Source of the DNA: Hibiscus mutabilis
Lineage: Eukaryota; Streptophyta; Magnoliopsida; Malvales; Malvaceae
NCBI GenBank assembly: GCA_019671005.1
Contig: CM033719.1
Coordinates: 27,330,750-27,394,749, forward strand
Reading direction: 5' to 3'
Length of the DNA: 64,000 nt
The first letter of the stretch is position 1. Each line of letters opens with the position of its first letter. Under the pieces are notes generated by a model. It searched no databases. It was given only the letters and a program-made list of their open reading frames with translations, and had not been told where the DNA came from. The translations under genes were made by a program, and so were the position numbers. Of the stretch, positions 44,385-56,035 are shown in pieces.

Positions 44385-47300
44385 CTACCAGAAGAATGGT
44401 CTCCGTGGCATTACTTTGACTTTTTCCCAATAATGTTTTAGTCTCTAGTCGTTCACCTTGAATATTGTCCTCATTTTCAAGTCTTTAATGTCTACTATTC
44501 CATGAGCATAAGGCTTGACAACCTCAAATGGTCCCGTCCATCTGGATTTGAGTTTACCTAGAAATAACTTAAGCCTTAAATTGAACAATAGAACTTTTTT
44601 CCCTACTACAAACTATCTTGGAAAAATTCTATTGTCATGCCACTTCTTTATTCTTTCTTTATAAAGCCTGGCATTTTCATAGGCTTGTGCTCAAAACTCC
44701 TCCAAATCATTTAAGTTTAACAACCATTTATTACCTATAGCCTTCCATTCCATGTTCAACTGCTTGGTTGCCCAATAAGCTTGATGTTCTAACTTCACTG
44801 GTAAATGGAATGACTTCTAAAATACAAGCTTGCATGGGGAAGTTCCTAAGGGAGTTTTGAAAGCTATTTTGTATGCCCACAAGGAATCATCTAGCCTCAA
44901 AGACCAATTATTCCGTGTTGGGCTCACAGTCTTCTCCAAAATATTCTTGATTTCCTTGTTCAAAATTTCTGTCTGGCTATTTGTTTGAGGATAGTAGGCA
45001 GTGGTAATTCTTTGTTGGATTTTGTACCTGCACAGAGCTCTACTAATTAATTGGCCTTTAAAATGAGTACTTTCATCATGAATGATGGCTCTAGGGGCAC
45101 TGAATCTGGTAAAGATGTGCATGTGTAAGAATTTAGCAACAACCTTGGTATCATTGGATGGGAGAGCAACAACTTCAACCCACTTTGAGACGTAGTCTAC
45201 TGTCACAAGTATGTATAAATTACTATATGATGGGAACAAATGACCTATAAAGTTTATCCCACATACATCAAACAGTTCCATAAGCATGATATTCTGAAGT
45301 AGTAATTGATGTCTGCTGGAAATATTTCCAATACGCTAGCATCTGTTGCATGCCTTGGCAAAATAATAGGCGTCTTTGAACAGTGTGGGCCAAAAAATCC
45401 TGACTGCAACACCTTGGCTACGGTCATTATCCCAGCAAAGTGGCCTCCATATGACGCTGCATGGCAGAGTTGAAGAATATTTTATTGTTCATCCTCTGGC
45501 ACACAATGACAAGTGATTTAGTCGGCATAATGTTTGAACAAGAATGGCGCATCCCAATAATATTGTCCTATGTCTCAGAAATCACTTTTTGGCATTACTT
45601 GCCAAGTCTGGTGGCAAAATTCTGCTAACCAGGTAGTTGACTATGTCAGCAAACTATGGCATGGTATTGACTAGCAACTATTCATCAGGAAACTCATCTC
45701 TAATAGCGGCAGCATTGCTATCCTCATGGTGGTGCTCTAATCGATAAAAATGATCAGCTACCAAGTTTTCACTCCTCTTCTTATCTCGTATCTCGAGGTT
45801 GAATTCTTATAACAAAAGTGTCTATTGGATAAGTTTGGGCTTGGCATCTTTCTTTGCCAAGAGATACTTGAGTGCTCAATTGTCTGTGTATACCACAACT
45901 TTACTACCCACCAGGTAAGATCTGAATTTGTCAAATGCAAAAACAACTACAAGGAACTCCTTCCCAGTTGTTGTTTAATTAAGTTGGGTCTCATTCAATT
46001 TTCGGCAAGCATATTATATGGTATAGAAAATTTTACCATGCCTCTGTCCTAACATAGCTCCAACGACATAGTTGTTAGCATCGCGTATGAGCTCGAATGG
46101 CTCATTACAATTTGGTGCCACTACTATGGGGGTATTAATTAACCTGTTTTTCAATTCCTAAAAAACTTTTAAACAAGAATCGTCAAACACAAAAAGAGTA
46201 TTCTGTTCCAAAAGTAAGCATAAAGGTTTAGAAAAATTTGAGAAATCTTTCATAAAACGACGATAAAAACCTGCATGTCCCAAGAAACTTCTAATACCTT
46301 TGACACTTATGGGTGGTGGTAATTGTTTGATTACCTCTACCTTTGCTTTGTCAACCTCCAGTCCATTCTTAGTCACTTTATATCCGAGAACTATGCCCTC
46401 CTTCACCATGAAGTGGCATTTCTCCCAGTTCAGGACAAGGTTGGTTTCAATGCATCTGTGAAGAACAAGTTCCAAACACTGAATACATTCCTCGAATGTT
46501 TTGCCAAACACCGAGAAATCATCCATGAAGACTTCTAAGTTATTCTTTATCATATCCGAGAAAATCAACATCTTGCAACGTTGAAACGTTGCTGGGGCGT
46601 TGCATAATCTAAATGGCATTCTTTTAAAAGTGAATGTCTCATATGGACAAGTGAACATAGTTTTCTCTTGATCTTCTAGCGCGATGGCAATATAATTATA
46701 GCCTGAGTAGCCGTCTAGGAAGTAATAAAATACCTTCCATGCCAATCTATCCAATATTTGATCGATGAAGGGCAGTGGAAAGTGACCATTTTGAGTGGCA
46801 TTATTTAGCTTCCTATAGTCCATGCACACTCTCTAGCCCATCACGGTCCTCAAAGGGATCAATTCATTTTTTTTGTTCTAGACCACGGTCATTCCTCTAT
46901 TCTTTAGCACGCACTGCACCAGGCTGACCCACGAGTTGTCAGAAATAGGATAAATTAACCGACATCTAGCCATTTTATGACTTCTTTCTTAACTACCTCC
47001 TTTATATTGGGATTCAATCTCTTTTGGTCTTTATCATTTTGCCATGGTAATCCTCCAAAATGATTTTATGCATACAAATTGTTGGGCTTATACCTCGGAT
47101 ATCAGCCAAGGTTCACCTTAAGGCTTGTTTATGATTGCCTAGTGTCTCTAAAAATCTTTCCTCGTGGCCATTAGTCAAATCGGCGGCAATGATCACTGGC
47201 AAAGTTGAGTCATTACCCAAATATGAATATTTGAGATGGCTTGGCAAATGTTTCAGTTCCAATTTTGGTGGCTCCTCAATGGATGGTTTTGGTGCCTTGA

Positions 47301-48036
47301 TTTCTCTGCTAGCCAATTTAAGTGGCTCAGGTCTCCAGAAATAACTCATGACCTCATTCAGCATGGTTAGTCCTTCATATTCTTTACTCTTCGTATCCTC
47401 ATCATCATACTCTATGGCATCATCGTCCATGTCTTGGCAAAATTTTGCTATCTCCACATTATAAATCAATCACATCATCTCAGCAGCTTGACATTTCTCA
47501 AGTTCATCTGCACCTTTAAGAGCTCGAAATACGTTAAACGTAACATGTTGGTCATTCATACGCATATTAAGCTTACCTTTGTGAACATCAATTAAAGTCC
47601 TACTCGTGGCAAGAAATAGTCTTCCCAAAATTATTGGGACATTAACAACAGTTTTATACTCTAAAATAATAAAATTAGCTAGGAATATAAATTGATCTAT
47701 TTTTACCAACACATCCTCAATCTTACCCTTGGGATGTGCATAAGATCGATCTGTCATTTAGAGTGTTACTGTGGTAGGGCTTGCTTCAATGCCAAGTTTT
47801 TTGAAAACTGACATTGGTATTAGACTGATGCTGGCTCCCAAATTGTACAGTACGTTGCCCATGAATCTATTGTCAATCGTACAGGAAATTGTGCAACTTC
47901 CCGAATCTTTTAGTTTTGGTGGCAATTTATTGGTGATCATTGCACTATATTCTTCAATAAGAGCAACCATCTCGAAATCACCCAACTTTCTCTTTTTGGA
48001 TAAGATTTCCTTCATGAATTTGACATAGGTAGGCAT
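44385..48036 (-). pseudogene. Gypsy Pol remnant: protease, RT, RNase H, integrase
   Basis: Minus-strand order. Protease 48,036-47,470 has 'NLGASISLIPMS' where the family has D-L-G-A-S, so the catalytic Asp is Asn, and an in-frame stop lies at 47,760-47,758. Reverse transcriptase 46,829-46,158 is an open 223 codons with 'MDYRKLN', 'LDGYSGYN', 'PFRLCNAPATFQRCK' and the catalytic 'FMDDF', running into 'SFLGHAGFYRRFMKDFS'. RNase H, 46,150-45,760, is fragmented. Integrase core 45,287-44,817 has 'GINFIG' (the first catalytic Asp is Asn), 'IIHDESTHF' (second Asp kept) and 'TNSQTEILNKEIK' (Glu kept). The C-terminus around 44,600-44,385 reads 'WTGPFEVVKPYAHG'-like. It could not act autonomously. Confidence 0.87.
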
Positions 48037-48099
48037 TTGCTCGAGAGCTTCTACTAATGGTATGTTGATCTATAGTTGTTTAAGAACTTCCAAGAAGCA

Positions 48100-49740
48100 C
48101 TTAAACTGTTGGTCTTGCTTGTGTTTCTAGAGCCTTTTTGGAAAAGGTGGTGGCGGATATGTGAATGCTTATTCTTTTGGTTTTTCTAGTGTTGCCAAAG
48201 TAGTGCTGGCATCATATTGAGATCTGGAATTGTTAGAGCTCACCTCATTCTTCTCTGTTTCTTTGGGTTCATCTATTGGCATTAACTTATTGTCTTGGTA
48301 ATTAGTTGACTGCCTAACATATGTCTCAGTCTTACATTTTTTGCCACTCTGAAGAGTTAATGCCTTGCATTGTTCTCTACTTTTTTGCCTAGCATCATCT
48401 GTATCACTTGCTAAATTTCCCAGGGTCTATTACTGAGTGTATTGGCAATTTGCCCAGTTGAACTTCCACATTTTGCATAGATGCTGCTAGACTCTGGACA
48501 GTTGCATCATTTCGCTCCATATACTCGGTTAGAGTATTACCTTAGATAGATCTATCCCTTGATGAAAATTGTTTTGTACTCTCCGTGGCATCACATTTTG
48601 ATTAAATCCTGGTGGTGCATTGTCGTCCTAACATTGGACATTATATTGGTTACTGCCTTGATTCGCCCAAGAAAAGTTTGGATGTTGCTTCCAACATGCA
48701 TTATAAGTATTGGAATATGGGTTAAAATTACAATTGAAATTGCCAACAAAATTGACTAATTCAAGGTTGTTGGGCATTCTTCCACATTTTCATTCTCCCC
48801 ACCAATAATGCAGAATGGTTCTAATACCTTTATTTCTTGTACTTTAGTAGGTTTTTGCATTGACTTCACTATATTAGTGAGATTGGAAATTTGAGCATTG
48901 ATAGATGACAGTGCTTCAAGCTCTAACTTTCCATCAGTTTTTGTTCTGGTTCCCAATCTGATAGTAGGATATTGGAGATCATTTGTGGCAATTCTTTCAA
49001 GGATGTCAAATGCATCCGTGTAATTTTTGTCTAGCAATGAATCATTTGCCAAAACATCAACCAAAGTCTTGGCATGACCATTGAGTTCGTTATAAATAGT
49101 CTCTATCTAGGTCCAAGTAGGAAATCCATACATGGGACATTTTATCAATAGGTCCTTAAAACGCTCCCAAGCATCATACAAAGTCTCATCACCAGTCTAC
49201 CTAAAAGAGATAATATCACTCTGCAGCTTGGCATTAAGTTTAGGTGGCTAGAATCTTAGAAGGAGTTTCTGGCATAATTCTGCCCATTAACTAACTGAAC
49301 CAGTTGGAAAAGAACTTAGCCACGTTTTTGCTCTATCTCCCAAGAAAAATGATAAGATTCTTAGCTTCACTGTCTCTTCCGCTACGCCAGGTTGTTGAAA
49401 TAGTTGGCAAACCTCCATGAATTGCTTAAAATCTTCCCTTGGGTCTCCAGTAGGTGATCCATCAAATTGACCTACATTTAATAGCGTCTAAATCATTACT
49501 GGTTTAAGTACAAAATTGACTGCATTTACCTCGGGACGAATCAGTCCTGGCATCAAATTGTCCATATTTGGTGCCAAGTGCTTTCTAATAGGTCTTTTTT
49601 TCAGGATTTTCAGCGGCAACAGAAGGTGTGGGCGATATCTCATTATTTATTGGTGGATTCTCCTCATTATTTATTACACCGTCCACTCCATTTCCATTAT
49701 GAGCCATTTCTCAAAGTTTTCTTTTCAATCTGCGTAGGGT
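48100..49740 (-). pseudogene. Gypsy Gag remnant of the nested element
   Basis: Broken minus-strand frames carry Athila/Tat Gag signatures. 49,064-48,756 has 'LLDKNYTDAFDILERIATND' and 'LEALSSINAQISNLTNIVKS'. Further on, about 48,770-48,640, comes 'VNFVGNFN', 'NPYSNTYN' and 'HPNFSWANQG', hallmarks of the Gag C-terminus. Upstream pieces near 49,500-49,300 match the retrotrans_gag domain only weakly. No intact zinc knuckle is visible. Confidence 0.75.
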
Positions 49741-49856
49741 TCTTTCAATCTCTGGGTCGTATGGCCAATCTTCCACTGTAGTACGGTTCTTGTCACACAC
49801 CGAACAAACAAAATAAATAAAAATAAAAAAAGCAAGAAAAAATAAAAAAATCTATT

Positions 49857-49884
49857 GCAATCTCCGGCAATGGCACCGAAAACT
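49857..49884 (-). other. Primer-binding region of the nested gypsy element
   Basis: The minus strand immediately after the 5' LTR reads AGTTTTCGGTGCCATTGCCG followed by GAGATTGC, an Athila/Tat-style primer-binding site. Confidence 0.75.
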
Positions 49885-51317
49885 TGTCGACTGACTAACA
49901 CTTGGCAAATAATTGATGAATTAGTATAAATATACCAGTAAAATAATGCCAAGTTTAGGTTTTTTACGTGCAAGTATACACGGTCAACAAGTAATACAAC
50001 AGTAAGTTGAGTATCGTATCCACAGGGATTGTCCAGGAATTCAATGCCACAATAATTGATTGTGAAATGAAACAAATGAGTTTGGATTGGGTTTTAGATT
50101 TAAGCAAACATAATTACGGAAAAAAGTAAAAATTCAGACAGATTCGCAAACAAATGTATTCAAATGGATAGTGGGCATTGGCAAAGGATGTATGGATTTC
50201 ACGCTAGCAAAGACATCATTTAATAACTTCCAGACTTGGTTTTATTGCCGAGCAGATTTTGAGGTTAGTATTGCCTCTGTCGATAGCAATACCCTAAGTT
50301 AATTATGATTAACTCTTATATGTCTATAGAAATGTTTTTCAATAATTAACTCGGCAAAGTTCTAATATTTTCTCCTAAGGAGTAGATTCACTTCCAAAGT
50401 AAGCTCATCTACTTGAACATCTTCTGTCGAAGTTTCTCACCTTAGTACCTGGCACTTAATCGTTATCTTTTAAGTATGTTAAGATATTAAGGGATAATAT
50501 ACATGCAATGCTAACTGTCGTATGGCAAACAATTTAGGAAAATTAAATACTAGTCGGATAGACAAAAATGTCAAAGAATTCAATTATTAAAAATTAAAAA
50601 ACAGCTAAGCATTCATCGCAAAAACATTCCCAGCCAACTTAAAAGAATTAGTTCATGGCTGAGGGAACTATCAACACATCATCATTTTCAAATAACACCA
50701 TCATTAAAATAGAATTAAAACTAAGAGAAATAGGAAAAGAATGAGATCTGTCGATGTAGCCCTTCAATGGATCCAGAGCTCTCGGTCTTAGCCTGGTTGA
50801 ACCACGTTTACCCTCCAACTTCCTCTTTCACCACGATGCAACCCCCTTTGGCTCATAGATCGGCTCTCTTTAAATAGGCATGCGTGGAAACCCTAGATTG
50901 TGTTTGAAAATTGAAAGTTAGTTACACACCAGGATAGGCATGTTATCATCTTATCCTTCTTTTGTAATTTAAGGTTGACGTGTTCTTTGACCAACAGTTT
51001 CTTGACCGAGCACCGGTCGTCCATATTTTGCCAACCGAGCTTGGCAATTCTCGTCCAACTTTGCCAACTGCAACTCAGCATTTCTCTTTTGCCTCTCTGG
51101 CTTATGCTCTTGTCCTGGTATGCTCTGCCAAGCTTGCCCTACTCCTACCCTGCTACCAAAGCAAGAAAATACACCCTTACTCTGGCAAAAAAAAACACTC
51201 TTTAACTCCTAGATGCTAATGGATGAATCGATTAGCTAAATGCATAAAAATATACTCAAAGTCAAGCAAAAACATGGTAATTTATATATGAAAATCAATA
51301 CTTTTGAGGAGTTAACA
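49885..51317 (-). repeat. 5' LTR of the nested gypsy element
   Basis: About 1.43 kb, TGTCGACTGACTAAC...GAGTTAACA on the plus strand. It matches the left LTR throughout with scattered substitutions, and 'atata' follows it. Confidence 0.88.
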
Positions 51318-52241
51318 ATATACATATATTCTTAACCTAAAAATAGAGCTCATATCTTATCATCATCTTTTGGAAGATCATTTTTTATTCTTTTGAAGCT
51401 TCATCCATGGCTGCTTGAGCTTCTTTCTAGTGAATCGAGGTGAAAACGAGGCAGACCTCTTAGTGACAATGAGGATCCAAGTGCTGAAGCAAGAAGGAAC
51501 ATGTGGATTCATTCCGAATCAAGCTAAGAATAGAAGTTTCCATTTATTTTTACATGTTCTTTTATAATTCAATGGAGGATGATTTACTGATTTCTTTCCT
51601 TGAGAATTAGTTATTTTGGATTATAAACTTCAACTTATTTTATAAAGCTTTCTTTCTTGTTTCAACTTTTGGGTTTGAATGCTATTTTGCACGGAAGTGT
51701 TTAATGCAGCCACTATCACCGAAAGGTTCGGTGGCAGTTCAAGTTAACAAGCATCACAGTGAGAGTTGGGTAGGGACGCAACGAAAGTTATTCACTCGTT
51801 CGAAGACACACAATATCTCCCACTAACAAAAGTTGTGGTAGATTTATTTGTTTAAGTCATTAGCTGAGAGGTGAAGGGAAGTTAGTATGATAAGTTTGAT
51901 TTATCTTGCTTTATAATTTTTTCATGATTTAACCTTGCAGCATTTGGTATACTGCCAAATTACATCGAGGGAATCCATTATTTTTACATAATAGCACTTT
52001 CCTTTGCTATTTTGTTACTGTTGCATCTACATCACTCTCTGAAATCTTTTGCATTTACATTTTCTTTGCACCAACAACTTAACTCACATTTCCTTTTATT
52101 TTCAGAACTTTTGTACTGACATTAATAGGCAAAAAACATTTTTCCTCGTGGAATCGATATTCAATAAGATCAATCTATCAACTATACTTGCATCGATGTG
52201 TGTACGCTTGCACAATTGCTATGACGTTTCATAGCCGATCA
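51318..52241 (+). repeat. 3' LTR of the Gag-only gypsy element, right part
   Basis: It resumes the LTR interrupted at 39,804. 'atattcttaac' and 'gagctcatatcttatcatcatc' continue the order seen at about 35,815-36,721, ending '...gatca'. Confidence 0.82.
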
Positions 52242-52340
52242 ATCAACAATAACATACATTGTCGGTCACCAATTCATAGGAGTATCGCTTATGCAACATA
52301 AACACATGTCCTCATATGTTTCGGACACTAGTGTTGGACA

Positions 52341-53017
52341 TTTTTTTACTCGGCAAATATGATTATATTAAAATTTGAATCTTACACGCCTAAGTTTATA
52401 TGTGGGCCTTGTTAAAAACATCTTTAAACCTCGTTAAAATTCAACCTGCTACCAAAACAATGATAACTCATACAAGTCCAACAGTAGCACCAAAATCAAA
52501 ACTAAGCAACCTGCTCATATAACTCGAACCAGTAATCACCACTACAAACTCAAAGATCTCCACATGCCATCTTCTAATCACTGCCCAGAAACAAGCTTGA
52601 ATTCTACCACCAAGCTTTGAAAAGGGTTTGACGCGATAGACCATCATTTGCTAAGCTGTCAGGTAAAACATTCAAGGATCTAGGCACGTGTTCGAATTGT
52701 ACCTTTTCAATTTTCTGATCAGCTTATTGATATCCAAGAATATATTCCACCATGGCCACGATCTATGGATTGCTTGTTGGATCCAACGTATCGCCAACTT
52801 CGAATCTGATTCCACGATCAAGTTCACTTTACCATGCCACTCAGCCTCGATAAACACTTCCAAGGCTGTCTTGATTGCAATAACTTCAGCAAAATCAGCT
52901 CCAAACCCCTCCACAGGACCAGAAAATAAAGCTCTTATAACCCCCTCCTTTGTTCTTAAAACACATCCACAACCAGCCAAATTACTAACACAGCACAACA
53001 CATCCCAAAACAACTAA
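52341..53017 (-). mobile_element. LINE 3' fragment with RNase H-like domain
   Basis: A T run at 52,341-52,347 marks the poly(A) end. Minus strand 53,013-52,672 encodes an RNase H-like (RVT_3) piece: 'GCGCVLRTKEGVIRALFSG', 'DFAEVIAIKTALEVF' (catalytic Glu), 'LIVESDSKLAIRWIQQ' (catalytic Asp). Its first Asp and everything upstream are gone. It lies in the long last intron of the WSD1-like pseudogene, between the gypsy nest and the exon at 53,202. Confidence 0.78.
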
Positions 53018-53201
53018 AAAAAATGTCCCGGCCTTCTCCTAACAGACAACTAAAATATGTTAATATGTTAATATGAAACTACATTAGTACATACAATGCA
53101 AAAAGTTAATATGTTATTTTTTCAAGTAGCTCACGAGCTTTTCGAGTCGAGTATCAAGTAGCTCATCTAGGCTAAACAGTTATAAATAGATAGATCGATA
53201 C

Positions 53202-53339
53202 CTGTGGATGGCCATAAACGGTGGGAGCAATGAAAGCAACCGGATGACCAAAAAAGCTAATTTCTTCCACCGGTCCAACCACATTTGATATTGACATTGT
53301 GGTGTTGGAAAATATTCTATGTGCCAAACATGCAGAAAC
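53202..53339 (-). pseudogene. WSD1-like: WSD1-like exon, penultimate
   Basis: 46 open codons between AG (53,341-53,340) and GT (53,201-53,200). 'HRIFSNTTMSISNVVGPVEE' then 'FFGHPVAFIAPTVYGHPQ' is the most conserved block of the WS/DGAT C-terminal domain. No stops or shifts. Confidence 0.93.
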
Positions 53340-53423
53340 CTATACTGAAGAATAATTGGCGATTAAATGATGATTTTTTTTTACTTTTGATTGAATTTTA
53401 TGGAGAAAAACTTGTGAAGTTAC

Positions 53424-53630
53424 CTTTGATCCAAATAATTTGACAACGCAAGTGTTTGTCATATATGTGCATAGAGCATGGAGAGAGTGCTTTTTCCTAT
53501 GGACGATTGCCTTAGCTTGACCAAGGTAATCTAAAGGGTCATTTTGCAATGCAATGGTTAAAGGGACGCAGATGAATCTGAATTTATTACCCCACTTGGC
53601 CTTTAACTTCTTCATCATATCAGCCATTGC
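53424..53630 (-). pseudogene. WSD1-like: WSD1-like exon, start of the C-terminal domain
   Basis: 69 open codons: 'AMADMMKKLKAKWGNKF', 'VPLTIALQNDPLDYLGQAKA' and 'HRKKHSLHALCTY'. The acceptor is the AG before 'gcaatg' and the donor is AAG|GT. The open frame extending 5' to 53,774 is intron read-through. Confidence 0.92.
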
Positions 53631-54179
53631 CTGCCTATTTTCAATTTCGATTAAATATTTGTTACACCCATTGTGATTTCCGTCAAATAATTTCCTTGCT
53701 CGCCAAATCATCCGGAATGACTCGTAAAAATTTCTCTGATTATGCTTAACAGACACAGCCTCCGAATGAGACATACCAAAGACCTCCGGAGCAATTACAC
53801 TCCAAAATTATACCAACTTCGACAAGACAGATATTAAGTTCACTGATTCACTAGCTAAGCTTATTGACAGCAACCATGACTACTTTATCCCATCCATCAT
53901 ATCCTACAAAGACTAGACTTAATTCAATAGACTTCTTCAATATAAATATGAAGGAAGCTATTAGCTTCCCCCAAAGAAAAACCCCGCAAAAAAATCCATC
54001 AGACCTTGTTTCTCTCCTTCGTTTTTGTCATCGCTACTATCATTATAATTATTAACGATTGCAGTTTTTCGTCCAAATTAGAAGAGTGAATCACCCGATG
54101 ATCGACAACCAACCCGTCCCATGTTAATCATCAGCATTATTCAACTTTGATATAAAGGAAAAGAGATACGAATCATCAC

Positions 54180-54268
54180 CTTAATCCGAACTTCTTTTCT
54201 GATGTTCACCAAAACAGTTGCTCTTAGGCGGATGTTTCTGGGAAGACTTTTGGACTTACCAACTTCAC
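54180..54268 (-). pseudogene. WSD1-like: WSD1-like exon, middle
   Basis: 89 bp that completes a codon begun in the previous exon. 'KSLPRNIRLRATVLVNIR' is a family signature at the domain boundary. Acceptor CAG, donor AAG|GTGATG. Confidence 0.9.
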
Positions 54269-54384
54269 CTGCCCAATTAACAATATTCTACAAATCAATA
54301 ATCTTTATTTTTGATAAGAAATAATTCTTTAGTTTACATCAAAATATTATCATTTAAATTTCTTAAATATGTATATAAACTCAC

Positions 54385-54451
54385 CATATTTTCGATTTAG
54401 ATATCGTGAGAGACCAGCTTGTGTTACTCCCAAAACGACATCGTTATCTGT
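54385..54451 (-). pseudogene. WSD1-like: WSD1-like exon, small
   Basis: 67 bp reading 'TDNDVVLGVTQAGLSRYLNR', the conserved (V/I)NDVVLG block, between a TAG acceptor and G|GTGAGT donor. Confidence 0.92.
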
Positions 54452-54519
54452 CTAGTAAAATATTAAAACAATCATCTTCAAGAAAACATATATATAAGGT
54501 TACTTAGAGTGAAATGTAC

Positions 54520-54667
54520 CATGTCCATCGCATTCTTCACTAGTTTTATGTCGTCCAAACTCACAACTCGACGCCAGACAATCATTTTACAGGAGTCTTT
54601 GTGTCTTCCATAAATAAAATTGTTGCCATAAACAGCGAAAGTTCCACCAACGTGTTCGAGATTAACT
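54520..54667 (-). pseudogene. WSD1-like: WSD1-like catalytic exon, 3' part
   Basis: Continues the exon interrupted by the gypsy insertion: 'NTLVELSLFMATILFMEDTK', then a shift, then 'WRRVVSLDDIKLVKNAMDM' and a GT donor at 54,519. The family has about ten more residues between the two blocks, so a small deletion with frame loss is inferred. Confidence 0.9.
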
Positions 54668-54672
54668 GTAAT

Positions 54673-55792
54673 TGTAACACCCGAATTTTTGCTCTAAATT
54701 AAAATCATAATTTTAAAAATCCCTAAATTCAAAACCCTAGAAATTGAGAATTTAAAAATGAAACCCTAATTAAGAAATTTGGGAATTAATTGAATTTTAA
54801 ACAATTTCATTACCTTTTTTATAAAAAAAATGATATTTGGGTGCCTATTTTGTGAACCCTAGAAAAGAACAAGGACTAGCCTTGTAATTTATCCAAAATT
54901 TTGGTTATATAACCCCACGATTAGCCCTGCAATTTTATTCATTTTTGCCGCAGCCGTCTTCCCCTCTCCCTCCCTCGATTTATATTCGAAACACATCTTT
55001 TTTTTCTTTTTATATTTTATTTATTTAATTCGATCAAACTCTGTTGAGTCTCTAGCACCGCTCAATTCAACTGCCTTCGGATGATTTGAAGATCAACTAT
55101 TCAAATCAAATAAGTATTCATTAAATTTTGATAGATTAGTATTTAAGAATAGTTCTTTAATCATAGTGATAATAGTAATAGTATTATCGTAGGATTATTC
55201 TCGTGGGTACCAATACAGCTAGACCTCGTACTTTTGATTATGAGAAACTCGTCATTCCATAGGTTGAGTTTGCTTCGGCTAAGGTGTGTTTTATTCCGGT
55301 GCTATAAATAAATGATTTTTATATGGTTCTATACCTTGCTTGATTATGATCTGCATTATGGCTTGTATGGTTGACGTCATATGCATACGATTTTAGAATG
55401 TGTTTTTAATTATGATTTATGAAATATTTGATTTATGAAACGTCAAAATTTACAGAAACCAGGATTTATGGATTTATAGATTTATGACGTATGTTTATGG
55501 AATATCGGATTTATGGAATTGTTTTTATGAAATTTGAGTTTTAATCATCATACATGTATGAGCATGGGTTGTGATTTGTACGAAGGAAGTTCAGTGGTTT
55601 CACCATTCGGGCTGAATTCCACTTCGGATTGGCGGACGTAGGGAGGAGGTTATGGGAACCTTCCTCATTTTTGGCAGACGTAGTTGGGTGCATTGCACTA
55701 CGCTTGTGATATTGTACCGTTTGTTTTATGTTTTTAAAGATTTTTAAGAAAATATTACTATATTTTATGATTATTGTTTTTCTTGCACTTTA
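54673..55792 (+). repeat. 5' LTR (3'-truncated) of the exon-inserted gypsy element
   Basis: Aligned with 56,036-57,168 up to 'cttgcacttta', where similarity stops abruptly. Confidence 0.85.
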
Positions 55793-56035
55793 AGAAAAAC
55801 TTACTACGGTTCCACTTGATTCTTACTGAATTATTTTCAACGTGTTTTAAATCTGAGACTCCAGTACCGAATCTTAGTTTAAGTTATCACCTTCTGTAGA
55901 TAGTTATTATGTCACCTTTTATGTTGAAGGATGAGAAATTCAGCACGAAGAATTTTAAGTTGTGTCAGTTAATTTTTAGATATATCACTAAGTCTAAAAA
56001 TTTCGAGGACGAAATATTTTTTAGGGTGGGAGAGT

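Larger units (their letters stand above)
39805..51317 (-). mobile_element. Full-length Athila/Tat-like gypsy retrotransposon, nested in an LTR
   Basis: LTRs at 39,805-41,224 and 49,885-51,317 flank an 8.7 kb interior with minus-strand Gag, protease, reverse transcriptase, integrase and an extra 3' ORF. 'atata' lies on both sides (39,800-39,804 and 51,318-51,322), a 5-bp target duplication in AT-repeat context. Minus-strand polypurine tract TTTGGGGGAA adjoins the left (3') LTR and primer-binding region GGTGCCATTGCCGGAGA adjoins the right (5') LTR. The interrupted host LTR can be read through across the insertion, confirming the limits. The element is complete in layout but carries many stops. 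Confidence 0.9.
35263..52241 (+). mobile_element. Gag-only Athila-like gypsy element, host of a nested element
   Basis: LTRs at 35,263-36,721 and 39,249-52,241 (the latter split by the insertion 39,805-51,317) share long stretches in the same order, for example 'atggtactctaaagagcac', 'gagctcatatcttatcatcatcttttggaagatca' and 'cacaattgctatgacgtttcata'. Directly after the left LTR comes TTTTGGCGTCGTTGCAGGGA, the Athila/Tat-style primer-binding region. The 2.5 kb interior contains Gag remnants but no protease, reverse transcriptase or integrase, so pol has been deleted. The flanks 'aataa' and 'atcaa' do not convincingly match, and the LTR start is uncertain by some bases because of small duplications at 39,188-39,248. 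It sits in the last intron of the WSD1-like pseudogene. Confidence 0.82.

Noticed and set aside
53631..53774. N-terminal extension of the open frame over the WSD1-like exon
   Set aside because: It does not match the family, and a good acceptor lies before 53,630, so this is intron sequence.
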